64,000 nucleotides of DNA from Steromphala cineraria (taxonomy: Eukaryota > Mollusca > Gastropoda > Trochida > Trochidae): contig OU744730.1 of NCBI GenBank assembly GCA_916613615.1, positions 992,001 through 1,056,000 of the forward strand. Direction: 5' to 3'. A model generated the notes under the pieces. The model had not been told where the DNA came from, ran no database searches, and worked only from the letters and a program-made list of their open reading frames with translations. Both the position numbers and the translations under genes were made by a program. Positions 45,116 through 56,639 of the stretch are shown piece after piece (position 1 is the first letter of the stretch; each line of letters opens with the position of its first letter).

Positions 45116-46513
45116 ATGCATTACAACATAAATAGTGCAATGGCTGATTTAAGAATGACTTAAAATGTAATACATGTATACTGAAGGAGTTGCAGCAAAT
45201 GTCTTAATTAGAAGTGTTCATCCTTACTAAGGACTTAAAGTTAACAACTCATCTGGTTGCTTTATAGAAGTACTTAATATCGTGTTTTGGGTGACTTGTG
45301 TTTGTGATTTGCGGTCGTCCTCAGATATCCTGGTTAGGGAATGAATGATTGACCTGCAATCATACATGAAACATCAACTCTACCATCATACAGTACCTTC
45401 TACAAAACAAAATACAACAATGACGTTCGGAAACGAGCCAAACGAAACTAAATATCTAATAATGATGTTTATTTGTTGTTGTGTATCATGTTTAAGAACA
45501 TGTAAGTAATTGATTAGACAGAAAGATTGCATCTTTCGACAGAAAATCAAAGATAATTAATTACATAAATATTATGAAGCAGAGTGAGATGTTATGTAAT
45601 AAAGATATCACCTGGTTTTACAAATCTATGTCCGTTCATGTCCGAATTATATATCACATGCATTTTCATCTGCTCATTTTATATGATATAATTGACTACG
45701 AAGTTGTGAAGAGTTGAAATTCGACAGCAAAAAATAGATGGTATATCCGAATTGAAGTGTATCGGCTAAAAGGGAAGGAATATCGGCTAATACACCTACA
45801 GTTTGAACAAGGAAAGCTAAAGCAACGAGATTAGAAATGTGATATACAAATCACTATAGCTAAATTGTTTACTCTCTTTGTCCACTTTTGGAAGCAAGTG
45901 CTTGGGTTGCATTTAATAAATCCAATAACATTAACAGTCAGTTGCTGAATCCTTATTCTCATTGGCGTTTTTTTAAATATATTTTTTATTATAATTCCAC
46001 GATTCCACGAAGAAGGATTCAGCCCAAACGGTTATGCTATCAAAGTCAAACTTGACAGCTTGTTGGTCCTATTGAGAAAGTTCATTTAAACAAAATGAAA
46101 ATTACCTCTTTGTGTGACCGATTTAATGGACCTCATTTATGTCCTCTCAACGTATGATAAAAGGCCACTTTCTTCCATGAAAAAAATCATTCTCAGTCGA
46201 ATCTTGAGAAGTGAGGAATCCCCTGGGTGGAGCATGAGAAGTGGTCTCCTGACTGTGACTATCTAGGAGTGCCTACAGAAAGGTTTTCTAAAACTACTGG
46301 ATCTTGGGCTCCAACATAATTTAATTGAAGTCAAGGATAATATTAAAATGGTTGTACAGATTTAAATTGTACTGTCATTAACTATGCATTTCTTGAATAA
46401 ATTGTTGTTGGAATTTACAACATGTGTTTGTGATATATAAATAGTGTGTTACCAAATTAATCTATTTAGTTTGTCATAATGGCTCCTTGGGAAGACCATC
46501 TCAATGAATTTAT
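45116..46513. other. Unannotated spacer
   Basis: No ORF, TIR or tandem array was recognised before the integrase relic. Confidence 0.4.
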
Positions 46514-47056
46514 TATAATCCATCCCATTCAGGAAGTTATGCTGGAGCCAAGAAATTATACGAAACTGTGAAAACTGAAGGTCAATTAAAGATTGGTCTT
46601 CATCGCATCAAGAAATGGTTGAAAGGTCAGGAAACATACACTATGACTCATCAGGTGACACGAAAGTTTCCAAGAAATACATATGTTGTTGAAGGTATAG
46701 ATAGTCACTGGCAAGCCGATTTGATTAATATGGTTTCATTAGCTAAATATAATGATGGTGTAAAATATGTGTTGGTTATCATTGATTTTTTCCCCGCTAT
46801 CTTTGGATCTATCTACTACAGTCAATAAAAGGTCAGGAAGTAGTGAAAGCCTTCACAACATTGTGGGAAACACAAGTGCGCCGCCCTGGTATCTTTCAAT
46901 CTGATATGGGTTCAGAATTTAAGAATCAATGGCCATGGGGGAAATCTTTTTTGAAAAATCACAAGGTAACACAGCTGTTTATACTCAATGAGACGAAATC
47001 TCCTTATGCTGAGAAAGTGATTAAAATTCTAAAAATGCGACTGTATCGATATATGC
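46514..47056 (+). pseudogene. Polinton/Maverick-type integrase relic
   Basis: Two overlapping-frame segments resemble the retroviral-type integrase core carried by Polinton/Maverick elements and related genes. Upstream are YNPSHSGSYAGAKKLYE and IGLHRIKKWL. The catalytic triad is visible as D (WQADL, 46718-46720), D (IFQSDMGSEF, 46903-46905) and E (YAEKV, 47011-47013). A frameshift near 46790, in a T/C run, separates the halves, and a Tc1 fragment truncates the right end. The gene is broken; no other Polinton gene was seen nearby. Confidence 0.7.
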
Positions 47057-47059
47057 TGA

Positions 47060-47345
47060 ACAAGTTTACGCATAGCCACACAACGTCTCTCGTGAATCGT
47101 ATAATGTTAGTGAGCACTGCCCGAGGAAAACGTCGCCATTGACAACCAGGTGACGTTGATGATCTTGCAACCAGATGTGTTCGATTGCATTAGGGTCGGG
47201 GCTTCGCAATGGCCAATCCAGAATTTGAACACAAGCATTTGAGAGATAATTCAGCATCATAACTGCTGTATGGGGCCTAGAGTTGTCTTGTTGAAACAGT
47301 AGTCCAGGGCCAAAGGCTCGCATAATACAGATTTTATTCCTATTA
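47060..47345 (-). pseudogene. Tc1/mariner transposase C-terminal relic
   Basis: The minus-strand frame contains LLFQQDNSRPHTAV and DWPLRSPDPNAIEHIW, the second D and the final E of the DD34E catalytic triad with exactly 34 residues between. The N-terminal half and TIRs are missing. It abuts the integrase relic, so one element probably inserted into the other or both were joined by a deletion. Confidence 0.8.
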
Positions 47346-48323
47346 TATGATAATAATGATACGGAAACACACAAGGTTAATAACCTCTATATATTTAATT
47401 ACTTTTACTTGGCAAACTTTTCCTTGTTTACATATTTTACAAGGAAGAGTTTGTGATTAACAGTTGTAGAAGAGAAACAAATATAGAACGAATGTTGCCA
47501 TCAGTTTTGCACGTTTTAAGTAATGTTGTGTCAATGAATCGAGCAGCAGTAACTCGCTTTTAACTTAAACTTGGTTTTAAAGAGGAGAATTTCCTAAAAC
47601 TGGTAATTTGTTTTGCATGTTGCCATGTTTTCTGCCTGATAGCCTTTACATTATATTATTTGGTGACCTTATAGTAATTCTACCGTGAATGTGATGAATA
47701 TTAGATTCTGATTGGTTTTCCTTGAAAATCAATCGTGATCAATTTTGGATTGAAAGTCCTCTGATTTTGAGGCCGCTTCACCGCGCATTGATACAGCCGA
47801 CTGGCAATTTCAGAGCTGTTATTCTGCTGTTTACTGAGATTTAAACTTTTAAAAAGTTATTTTACATGTTTTATTGTCGTGTGTTTACAGGCAATGACCA
47901 AATCAATTGAGGTAGAAGTTAAAGTAAGCAATCAGAGCCACACGCAGCGGGCTCCCTTCGATTACGGCAACAATACAGTGACGTCATTTACGCGAGCACT
48001 AATGACGTCATAATCCTTGACAACGTCATAGTGGTTTTCTGTTAGAATCATCCATTTGATTGAAAGGGATGTCTATGTCTATATTGTCAACTAGTAACTG
48101 AATCACCCGTTGTAAACGGTACGATAATAATAGCTGTGTTAAAGAAAGGGAGACATATATTTGATTAACACGCAATGATAGATTAACCTTTGCTAACGGC
48201 TAAATTTATTTCAAATACCAAGGAGCAAAACCCCAGGCACAGACGAGTTCATTTTTTGTTGTCGGAAGTAAGGTCATTTTACAAAGTGCAAAGAGTTCAC
48301 GATTAAAATCGTCATGGTAGAAT
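47346..48323. other. Spacer with two CRE palindromes
   Basis: TGACGTCA occurs at 47979-47986 and 48003-48010, with CGCGAGCAC between. Otherwise it is unannotated AT-rich DNA. Confidence 0.4.
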
Positions 48324-48485
48324 GGAGATAAACCTAGTGTGTTTGAAAATCAAGGATATGTTATACTGGGTTGATAGCGAGTAAATTCTAAATTGAAACC
48401 TCACGTTCGGTTTCAATTTAGAATTTTCTCGCTATCAATCCAGTATAACATGTCTCTGATTTTCGAAAACACTAGGTTTATCTCC
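48324..48485. repeat. 162-bp near-perfect palindrome
   Basis: Arms of about 77 bases flank an 8-base loop (TCACGTTC). The inner 50 pairs have only two mismatches and the outer part has a few mismatches or indels. Ends read GGAGATAAACCTAG / CTAGGTTTATCTCC. It is a foldback MITE or recent inverted duplication that would form a long hairpin. Confidence 0.9.
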
Positions 48486-48499
48486 TAAATATAAACATA

Positions 48500-48616
48500 A
48501 AATAAAAGTACCGAGGGTACAGAAGCTCACCTTAAAATGAATGATCTGGTAAAATGGTTTAATTATACATGTAACCATCTTTTATATAATTGATTATGGC
48601 TGCCATCATGATTTTT
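48500..48616 (-). repeat. Inverted partner of 52581-52697
   Basis: AAATAAAAGTACCGAGGGTA and AGAAGCTCACCTTAAAATGA to ATGGCTGCCATCATGATTTT match the distant segment in inverse orientation at about 90%. Together they bound a 4-kb block. Confidence 0.8.
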
Positions 48617-48656
48617 AGCTCACCTTTACAAAGTAAATGTGAGCTTATGTCATGGC

Positions 48657-48738
48657 GCTTCGTCCGTCGTCCGTCTGTCTGTCCGTCCGTCCGTCCGTCC
48701 GTCTGTCCGTCCGTCCGTCCGTCCGTCCGTCCGTCCGT
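48657..48738 (+). repeat. (CCGT)n microsatellite
   Basis: About 18 CCGT/CTGT units after TTCGTCCGTCGTCCG. It encodes only an artefactual Pro/Ser/Val/Arg-rich frame. Confidence 0.95.
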
Positions 48739-48744
48739 AAACTT

Positions 48745-49681
48745 TCAGGAAAAAGACTACTCCTCCTAAACGAATCCAGATATCATTCTGAAATTGTAGT
48801 ATGTTATACCCATGGTGATTCCTCACAGAAAGGTAGATGTTTCAGTTTTCAGAATCCAAGATGGCCGCCATGGCAGCCATATTGAATTTTCAATGAGATT
48901 TCATGAAAAAGACTACTCCTCCTTTACCAATCCAGATACCATTCTGAAATTGTAGTATGTTATACCCATGGTGATTCCTCACAGAAAGGTAGACGTTTCG
49001 GTTTTGAGAATCAAAGATGGCCGTCATGGCAGCCATATTGAATTTTCAATTAGATTTCATGAAAAAGACTACTCCTCCTATACGAATCCAGATACCATTC
49101 TGAAATTGTAGTATGTTATACCCATGGTGATTCCTCACAGAAAGGTAGATGTTTCAGTTTTGAGAATCCAAGATGGCTGCCAGTGCAGCCATATTGAATT
49201 TTCAATTAGATTTCATGAAAAAGACTACTCCTCCTATACGAATCCAGATATCATTTTGAAATTGTAGTATGTTATACCCATGGTGATTCCTCACAGAAAG
49301 CTAGATGTTTCAGTTTTGAGAATCCAAGATGGCCGCCAGTGCAGCCATATTGAATTTTCAATTAGATTTCACGAAAAAGACTACTCCTCCTATACAAATC
49401 CAGATACCATTCTGAAATTGTAGTATGTTATACCCAAGGTGATTCCTCACAGAAAGGTAGATGTTCCAGTTTTGAGAATCCAAGATGGCTGCCATGGGAG
49501 CCATATTGAATTTTCAATTAGATTTCATGAAAAAGACTACTTCTCCTAAACCAATCTAGATATACTTTCTAAATTGTAGTTGGTTATACCTACAGGCTAT
49601 AGTGATTCCGCACAGAAAGGTAGACGTTTCAGTTTTGAGAATCCAAGATGGCCGCAAAAGCAGCCATATTGACTTTTCAGC
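48745..49681 (+). repeat. Six tandem 156-bp units
   Basis: Unit starts at 48745, 48901, 49057, 49213, 49369 and 49525 are exactly 156 bp apart. Each has AAAAAGACTACTCCTCCTA, CTGAAATTGTAGTATGTTAT, CCATGGTGATTCCTCACAG and AATCCAAGATGGCCGCC. Changes are substitutions only, except small indels in the last unit. Diverged single units occur at about 50985-51145, 52340-52475 and, inverted, 52815-52940. Confidence 0.93.
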
Positions 49682-51600
49682 TGCAATGACACATCATTAT
49701 TATTAAATTTTAAGCTTTCATCAAGTGATCACTTGCATCAAATAAATTCTCTAATTTGAACTTACTAATCATAATATTATCTTGAATATGGAATATTTAA
49801 GATTGTCATGCAAGTTGCTCTATATTTTTAAGTGTTTTTAAAAAAAAATTAAGATATATAAGACAAACATAATTAATTAATTTGCTTAAAATCTTCATGG
49901 CAACTAGCTGCAAAAACCCAATCACATTAAACATCATGTTAAATTTTAAACAATGGTATCTCCCTTATATTCCTTTAAATACCACACATAAGGGGTCAAC
50001 CAGAGTTCAGATATGCCTCTAGAGTCTTCAGTGTTTATTCTAATACACATCCTGATACAGGCTGCAAGCATCACAGTGTCAGCTGCTAGTCTGTTGCATA
50101 ATCTGACCCAATTGATATTGCAGAGCAATAAGCTATATGGCCATGTGTATGCAATAAGAGTTATGGAAATTAGACTTGTAATCTCATGACAGTGATATGT
50201 TCTTTCTAAGAATAACAACTTACACAAAAGTTGTCATCAATAAGTTTTGTGTTTAGCAATCTTCATGATAAGTTTATGTGGAAAGAGTTATTTTGTATCA
50301 GGTTCCATTTCCTGTGTTTACTCATATTTATACCATTTCTATATCTAACAGAAGTTCTTCTTGACACCTAATCAATTTAGGACATAAGCTAACTATGTTT
50401 TGTGAAATTATATATATTTTTCACAACAATGCATGTTCTCTCCCGTCAAGTTTTTAAATACCACACATAAGGGCTTAGCCAGAGTTCAGGTTTACATGCT
50501 CAGCACACTATTCTTCTCCAAATACACAAAGCCAAATCCCCAAATTGCTACACTCTCCTTAAGGATCTGGGGCTAGCAGCCCTGCCTGCTTGTATGTTGC
50601 TTAGTTATCTTTACTTACGGGTAATTGATAAATACAACATAATGATGTATGGCAATTATCATGTCTAAGCAATGAGATTTATGGAAAGTATATAAATTGA
50701 CTTTATGAAAAGTATACTTGTATTCTATTAATAATAATACTTTTTACAAATAACAATTTAAACAAGTCAAGAATCAGCTTTTGTGTACAACAATCTGCAA
50801 GATGAGTTAATATTAATAAGTCAAGAATCTGCTTTTATGTACAGTAATCTACATAAGTTATTGTAGAAAGAGGTAATTTGTATCAGGTTCCAGTTCCAAT
50901 ACCATATGTTTAATGAAAACCTGTAAAACTAAATGATAATTGTATCATGCTGAAGGGGCTCTGGGAACAACATGTCAACATAGAAGTCATTATTTTTCAA
51001 TTAGATTTCAGGCCAAGTACTTCTCCTACTAAATCAATTAAGATATCATTCTGAAAAGTGAGTATTTTTTTATATAGTGATTCCTGACAAAGACGCATTC
51101 ATTTTATTATCAAGAATCCAAGATGGTCAATATGTCATTTATATTGAATTTTCAATTAGATTTCATAAAATTCATTGAAAAGAATACATTTCCTGGTCAA
51201 TCAAATGAATGTGTTTATATTTGTATTGATGTACTTGTTGTAATATTTATCAACACTATAAATACAGTTACAAAAAAATTTATGAATCATCTTTATCTGC
51301 GAACAGCCTGAACCATGAGTGTTTTAATAAATCCTTTTAAATAAAACATCTAATGATATCAGTGGGTTACATAATTCCTGACACTTCATAAAAGGCCAAA
51401 TAACATAGCCAGTGAGGGATCTGATTACGATCTGAACGATGATTATCTAGATAATTATAATGATCATTCAATTCAAACAAATCCTTTTCAAAAGCATTTA
51501 AAATGATCAAATTTGTTCACTCTCAACACTAACTGTTGTTTCCATGCAATTAATATTAAAATACTTCAATAAACATATTACTGAGTTGACCTCCAGATTA
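49682..51600. repeat. Body of palindromic block with diverged tandem copies
   Basis: TTTAAATACCACACATAAGG plus CCAGAGTTCAG begins two diverged units (about 49973 and 50453). Both later contain TTTGTATCAGGTTCCA. Segment 50190-50235 (AGTGATATGTTCTTTCTAAG) is matched in inverse orientation at about 53290-53335. No protein is recognisable. Confidence 0.6.
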
Positions 51601-51835
51601 TTTCTATAGCAAACCTCTCTTCTACCCCCACCCCTTCTATCCTCCCTTCCCCTCCTCCCCTTTCCTCTCCTGTCCTTCCATTGCAAACCTCTCTTCTACC
51701 CCCCCATCCCTTCTATCCCCCCTTCCCCTCCTCCCCTTTCCTCTCCTGTCCTTCCATTGCAAACCTCTCTTCTATCCCTCCTTTCCCCTCCTATCCTCCA
51801 GCCCCTCTCCTGCAACTCCCCTCCTAATATCTGTA
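51601..51835. repeat. Polypyrimidine tandem repeat, about 75-bp unit
   Basis: Three units begin GCAAACCTCTCTTCTA at 51609, 51683 and 51759 and consist almost only of C and T. Long mirror-like polypyrimidine tracts can form triplex (H-DNA). Confidence 0.88.
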
Positions 51836-52337
51836 TTGCATACTGAATTAAGGGGAAGACACTCACATTATGGAATAACAGTAACTTACATAAGAGGATA
51901 AGTTACATAAGCTACATGCAGGTGCAAGAGGTCATCACAGGTCATCATATCTAGTAATTAGCATAAACCCCCATGTGGCTAGCCTATTCTGACCAATCAG
52001 ATTGCACTAACATATGTCAAGATTTAAGATATTCAGAAATCTTCAGTTAGAATCACATGAGACATTGACCTGGACAGTTTACTTTGGCAATTGGACTTAT
52101 CACTAGTTGAATTTGTGATTTGTGTCAGAGGGATATATTCCAAATGTTTATGTGCATCTTTTTTTAGTTCTTTGGAAGTTGAGAGTGTGACTAATCTAAC
52201 ATTGGATTAACCAGTTTGTTGACTTTTGTGATTGTGTTTGAAAACTTTGGTACTGTACAAGTACTTTTAAGAAAGAATTCTTGAGATTTTCGGGACTATT
52301 TCTTGACTTCAAGAGTCACAAAACCTGTTATTATTGA
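51836..52337. other. Unannotated spacer inside the block
   Basis: No repeat partner or ORF was recognised. Confidence 0.4.
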
Positions 52338-52943
52338 TTGACATTTAAATTAATACTCCTAAACCAATCAAGATAATGAAATTAATATGGATGCCCACAT
52401 ATAAGTAACATTTTGAAGATTAAAAAATACAAGATGGTCACCAATTCAGCCATAGATATACAAAAAAGTTATACAAAAACCTACTGCTTGTTAACAAATC
52501 ATGATTTATTAACATTCTTGTATTAATGTTTGTTCGTGCTCTAATTTTTTCCAACAGAAGACTAGCATTTTAAAAGATACAAAAATCATGATGGCAGCCA
52601 TAATCAATTATCATATAAAATATGGTTACACAATTAAACTATATTACCACATCATTCATTTTAAGGTGAGCTTCTGTACCCTCGGTACTTTTATTTATCT
52701 TTTAAAATACTAGTCTTCTTTTGGAAACGACTAGAGCTTGAACAAACATTAATACACGAATGATATAATCATGATAAGTTAACAAGCAGTAGGTTTTTGT
52801 ATTACCTTTTTCTATAGATATCTATGGCTGAATTGGTGACCATCTTGTACTTTTTAATCTTCAAAATGCTGCTTTTATGTGGGCATCCGTATTAATTTCA
52901 TTATGATATCTTGATTGGTTTAGGTGTATCCATTTAAATGTCA
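52338..52943. repeat. Large imperfect palindrome with inserted centre
   Basis: Left arm 52338-52579 and right arm 52698-52943 are inverse copies at about 88% (AAACCAATCAAGATA, GGATGCCCACAT, CAAGATGGTCACCAATTCAG, CTACTGCTTGTTAAC). The 117-bp centre is itself the inverse of 48500-48616. The arms contain a diverged 156-bp unit. Confidence 0.85.
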
Positions 52944-53335
52944 TTCATTACTTATAGGGTGGTGGCCACTTACATTTGTTTTGTAGTGAATCATTAATAT
53001 GATTTCAAGATTATTTCATTGATGGTTATGCTGCATGGGATATTGAGAATCCCAAGAGTACAGATTTTTCAAGGAAAATGAATGACTGATTGAGAAGAAA
53101 GTCATAAACACAGCAATGCATAAGACACGTTTATTTTGTTCACATAATATTTACATGTCAAGTGACCATGAGATGTCTTTCATTAAAGTATCAATTTATT
53201 TAACACTCATACAGTACTATAATGGTAAAAAAATTTGCATTGTCAAATCAACAGAGAGATATGACAAATCAAATTCCTTACTTTTCTTACAAGTTTTGTG
53301 TAAGTTTTTATTCTTAGAAAGAACATATCACTGTC
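52944..53335. other. Spacer with inverted match to 50.2 kb
   Basis: The last 46 bases (TTCTTAGAAAGAACATATCA) are the inverse of 50190-50235. The remainder is unannotated. Confidence 0.5.
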
Positions 53336-53440
53336 CATCTTCCTACGCATACGGCCTAAAAACGCCAGTCTCGAACTGACTTATTTTATGTATAAGTCAG
53401 TTCGAGACTGGCGTTTTTAGGCCGTATGCGTAGGAAGATG
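53336..53440. repeat. Perfect 48-bp inverted repeat (hairpin)
   Basis: Arms 53336-53383 and 53393-53440 are perfectly complementary (CATCTTCCTACGCATACGGC outermost) with a 9-base AT-rich spacer. Perfect pairing implies very recent origin or active maintenance. Confidence 0.95.
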
Positions 53441-54165
53441 ATGTAGAGGTGGACGTGTTCTCCATGAGGTGAGCGGAGCTGAACGAAATTTTCCCTGTTA
53501 TGGTGGAAACTCTATGAAGATAATGGAACAAAATATGAGATTTATGTGGTGAAACACTCCTTTAATACGATTTACGTACCTAATCGATTGGATGGTGTAA
53601 TTTCCATTGGATATTAAGAGATTAAGCTGGACATCAAACAAGGCTCAAACAATATAAGAGAAAACACTATGTCCATGTGAAAGTTTAGGGTTTAGTTGAC
53701 AATTCTTTATGTGGAAGAATCTTTTGGAAATTATTTTGTGAAGTTTTTCTAACGACTACTACCCCCTATTTCGGGAAGATCCGGAAGTGTAGGCTAAAGA
53801 TACGCAGGCAGGTTTTGAATACACCTAACATTATGAATTTTATAATATTTATAGGTTTTGAATTTTTTTCAGAAGTTCAGGGAATGACATGATATTGATT
53901 TGAGGACCAATAATTGTGTATCAATCGACATTTAATATTGGAGAAGAGAACATATTTTATGACAATCAATTTGTTAGGAATTTTGTCAGTTTGTACAAAC
54001 ATGTCACTGTTTTGTGCCCCTGTTCAAAATCTTACTCCGTTTAAATCAATCTAAAATCTTTTAATGTCTTCTTAATTTCAAAAAGATGTAAAGACAACAA
54101 AAACTTACAAGCTAACACTTAATGTGCATTTACTATGTCAACTTTTGTGTAAGTGCGTAGCTTTT
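53441..54165. other. Unannotated spacer
   Basis: No ORF or repeat partner was recognised before the poly(A) end of the L1/Tx1 fragment. Confidence 0.4.
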
Positions 54166-54348
54166 TTTAAATTTTTTTTTTTAACTTTTTATTTTTAACA
54201 CTCCATACAAAACATGTTACATATTCAACATCCACATCATAACAAAAACATATGGTTTAATTATTTCATGTCGATGATAGGCAATAGAAGGCATTCAAAA
54301 ATAGCATATATACATATACATATAGGTTCATTCAGTGTAATATGATAT

Positions 54349-55511
54349 TCAAAATAGATTGTGACATAATGACCAAAACTTCATAAAATTGTCATACTTA
54401 CAGTTTGTGAAAGCGTTGAAGCGATCAATATTATATGCGGTCTTTATATCCTCCTTAACATATCTAATATTTGGTATTTTTTCTTGCAATTTCATCTTGT
54501 ATATGTTATAGCTGGTCGTAGTTATTATAAGATTTAGTACATAATTTCTCTTTTCGCAATATCCTAGAACAACGTTTTTGTTTGAGAATATTATATTAGT
54601 TCCTGTTTTGCTAAATATCCATTCTTCGATTTCTCCCCAAATTTGTTTCACATATTTGCAATCATATAACAGATGAATTATTGATTCTTTTTCGGTCTTG
54701 CAAAAGGTACATTTGTTAGATTCCTTAAGTTTCATTTTTGTTAATAAATCGTTTGTTGGTAGAAGCCTATGCAATACACTATATTTGAACCAAGAATGCT
54801 TTACACTATTGTATGAGTTGAAGGTGGTCTTCTCTATCGTGTTCCATGTGTTCTCATCAATAAATTCATTTAATTCTTTTTGCCATTTTTCTCTGTATTT
54901 TAGGAGTTTAGTGGTATTACTTTTTATCAGTGTATCATAAATTTCTCGGCATCCTTTTGGATTTCTGACAATATCTTTCAGAAAAAAGGGTAAGATTGGG
55001 AGGTCAATTTTCATGGCAATATTGATGTTTCTGGATTTACAGTAACATTTAACGGATTCTAATATGCCTTGGCGCTCTAAGAAATTTGTTTTGCATCCGT
55101 ATTGACATTTTAATTGCTCCACTGTTAGGAAGGTTCCATTGTTGTCTAATAAGTTATTAATATAAGTTATACCCTTGCTTGAGTAGTGTTTATAGTTAAT
55201 TATTTTGCCATCTATTTTAATGTTTTCATTTAACCATAGGGGTTGTGTTAAGATATCCTCCAATTGTTCGACGTTTTGGGATTTTTTATTTAGGAATTTG
55301 CCCCAAGATTTTAATGTGTCTTTCCAGAATTGATTTGTCTGTGGCGTTAATACCGATTCCATTATGTATGTTTCGCAATTTTGTATGAAGTTGGTTATGT
55401 TACATTTTGTACTTCTCTGTAATAAGTACCTTATTTTTGAATCTGTATTAAATATTCCTTTTATCCACGATATTTTTTGTGATCGGATGAGGTTTAATAT
55501 ATCAGGTGCCC
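54349..55511 (-). pseudogene. L1/Tx1 ORF2 C-terminal segment
   Basis: The frame continues from the thumb region (GGIRAPDILNLI, about 55480-55515) to the ORF2 end. The last part has the CxxC..H..C knuckle: NKCTFCKTEKESIIHLLYDC, preceded by LHRLLPTNDLLTKMKL. This arrangement is typical of L1/Tx1-clade ORF2. The 54349-55362 portion starts at an internal Met; upstream codons to about 55515 are also open. One frameshift separates it from the segment above. Confidence 0.8.
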
Positions 55512-55885
55512 TTATTCCGCCTTGGTTAAATCTTTAGTAATAGTGTCACGACTAACTTTGTCGGGTTTATTTTTCCATATGAATTTGAAACATAGTTGTT
55601 CAATTTCTTTGATAAGTTTGTGGTTTTGGTTGGGCAAAGTTGCAAAAAGATGATTAAGTTGTGGCAGGAGTAAGCTTTTAAGAATGGCATTTCTACCTAA
55701 GGGTGTTAAATCTCTTGCTAGCCATTGATTCATAGAGTGCTTGAGCGTCTTTAGTTTATCCTTATAGTTTCTTTCGACCATTTCTGCAAGATTATGAGTA
55801 AATATAATGCCTAATAATATGAATGAGTCATTTTTCCAGTTCAGGTTCAAGTTTCTGCAAAGTTTTTTGTTAGAGCTTTTTTACC
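55512..55885 (-). pseudogene. L1/Tx1 ORF2 thumb segment
   Basis: NLNWKNDSFILLGIIF and WLARDLTPLGRNAILKSLLL, then CFKFIWKNKPDKV, are the conserved post-RT region of L1/Tx1 LINEs. The frame closes at a TAA near 55512 and the homology continues in another frame, so one indel has occurred. Confidence 0.8.
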
Positions 55886-55889
55886 TCCG

Positions 55890-56045
55890 CGTATCTTAAC
55901 CCGACATGGCTGTACATGATGTTATCATTCGCAAGTTATTTTTGTATTCTGATGAGGACACGCATTTAAATAAGGCTCTGGCTTGTTTGCGTGTCCTAAT
56001 TCATGTATCATTAACATGAATAAACATGTTTAAACCAACATATGT
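55890..56045 (+). mobile_element. Plus-strand LINE 3' terminus
   Basis: GGACACGCATTTAAATAAGG and TTGCGTGTCCTAATTCATGT form a stem, then CATGAATAAACATGTTTAAA ends it. The same terminus in opposite orientation (ATGGTTTAAACGTATTTATT) begins the next element, so two copies of one family sit tail to tail. Confidence 0.6.
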
Positions 56046-56094
56046 ATCAGTGACGGTTAAATTTATTGGAGCGAACCGACCTAGGATGATAGAT

Positions 56095-56639
56095 AGATAA
56101 ATGGTTTAAACGTATTTATTCCATGAAAAGATACATGAACTGGATTGGTCAACAAGCTCGTGTGAGCTTATGTGAAGACCGCTCCAACAACAAAATATAT
56201 GAACATGATCATGACAAGAGCGACATATAGTAAACATGGTGTCTAAGAATTATAATACAGGTAGTAAAACTGGAAATAAATTTATTATAGATTGGAGATG
56301 ATGGCTGAATACATTTTTGATATCCGCAGTCAGTATCATACGTGTTCAGTCAAAACGTTTAGTTTCGATTATAAATAGATGTACTGATTTTAGAATTTCA
56401 GATTGGGTAACAGTGTTCAAAGATGGGTGGCCATATAAAATTGTTTCTAATGAAAAGCCATTTGTATAGTAGAATTTGTTGGATCTAACTGAATCAAATC
56501 TTTAACAGACGAAAAAGTAATGAAGTGCGTCCTCAGTGGCATGGCCGCAAGAGCAATCTGCTTTGTCAGATATATGTCTGTTAAATTTATCAGCATTGAG
56601 ATCGCTACACCCCAACCGTAGACGACAGTGAAGGATTTG
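56095..56639 (-). pseudogene. 5'-truncated LINE ORF2 C-terminus
   Basis: The minus-strand frame LHCRLRLGCSDLNADKFNRH, then CSCGHATEDALHYFFVC, an in-frame TAA, and a tail ending HLFIIETKRFD. The LR.G.S.LN.D.F.RH / C.CG....DA.HYFF.C signature is a well-known LINE ORF2 ending. Only about 95 codons plus the 3' UTR remain. Confidence 0.78.

Larger units (their letters stand above)
54166..55885 (-). mobile_element. 5'-truncated L1/Tx1-type LINE
   Basis: The minus-strand element ends in AGTGTTAAAAATAAAAAG plus an A-rich tail at about 54166-54185. It keeps only the region downstream of the RT active site and ends abruptly near 55885, as in 5' truncation during target-primed reverse transcription. 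Confidence 0.8.

Noticed and set aside
48652..48885. Pro/Ser/Val/Arg-repeat ORF
   Set aside because: Translation of the CCGT microsatellite and the first 156-bp unit; the frame is not kept in later units.
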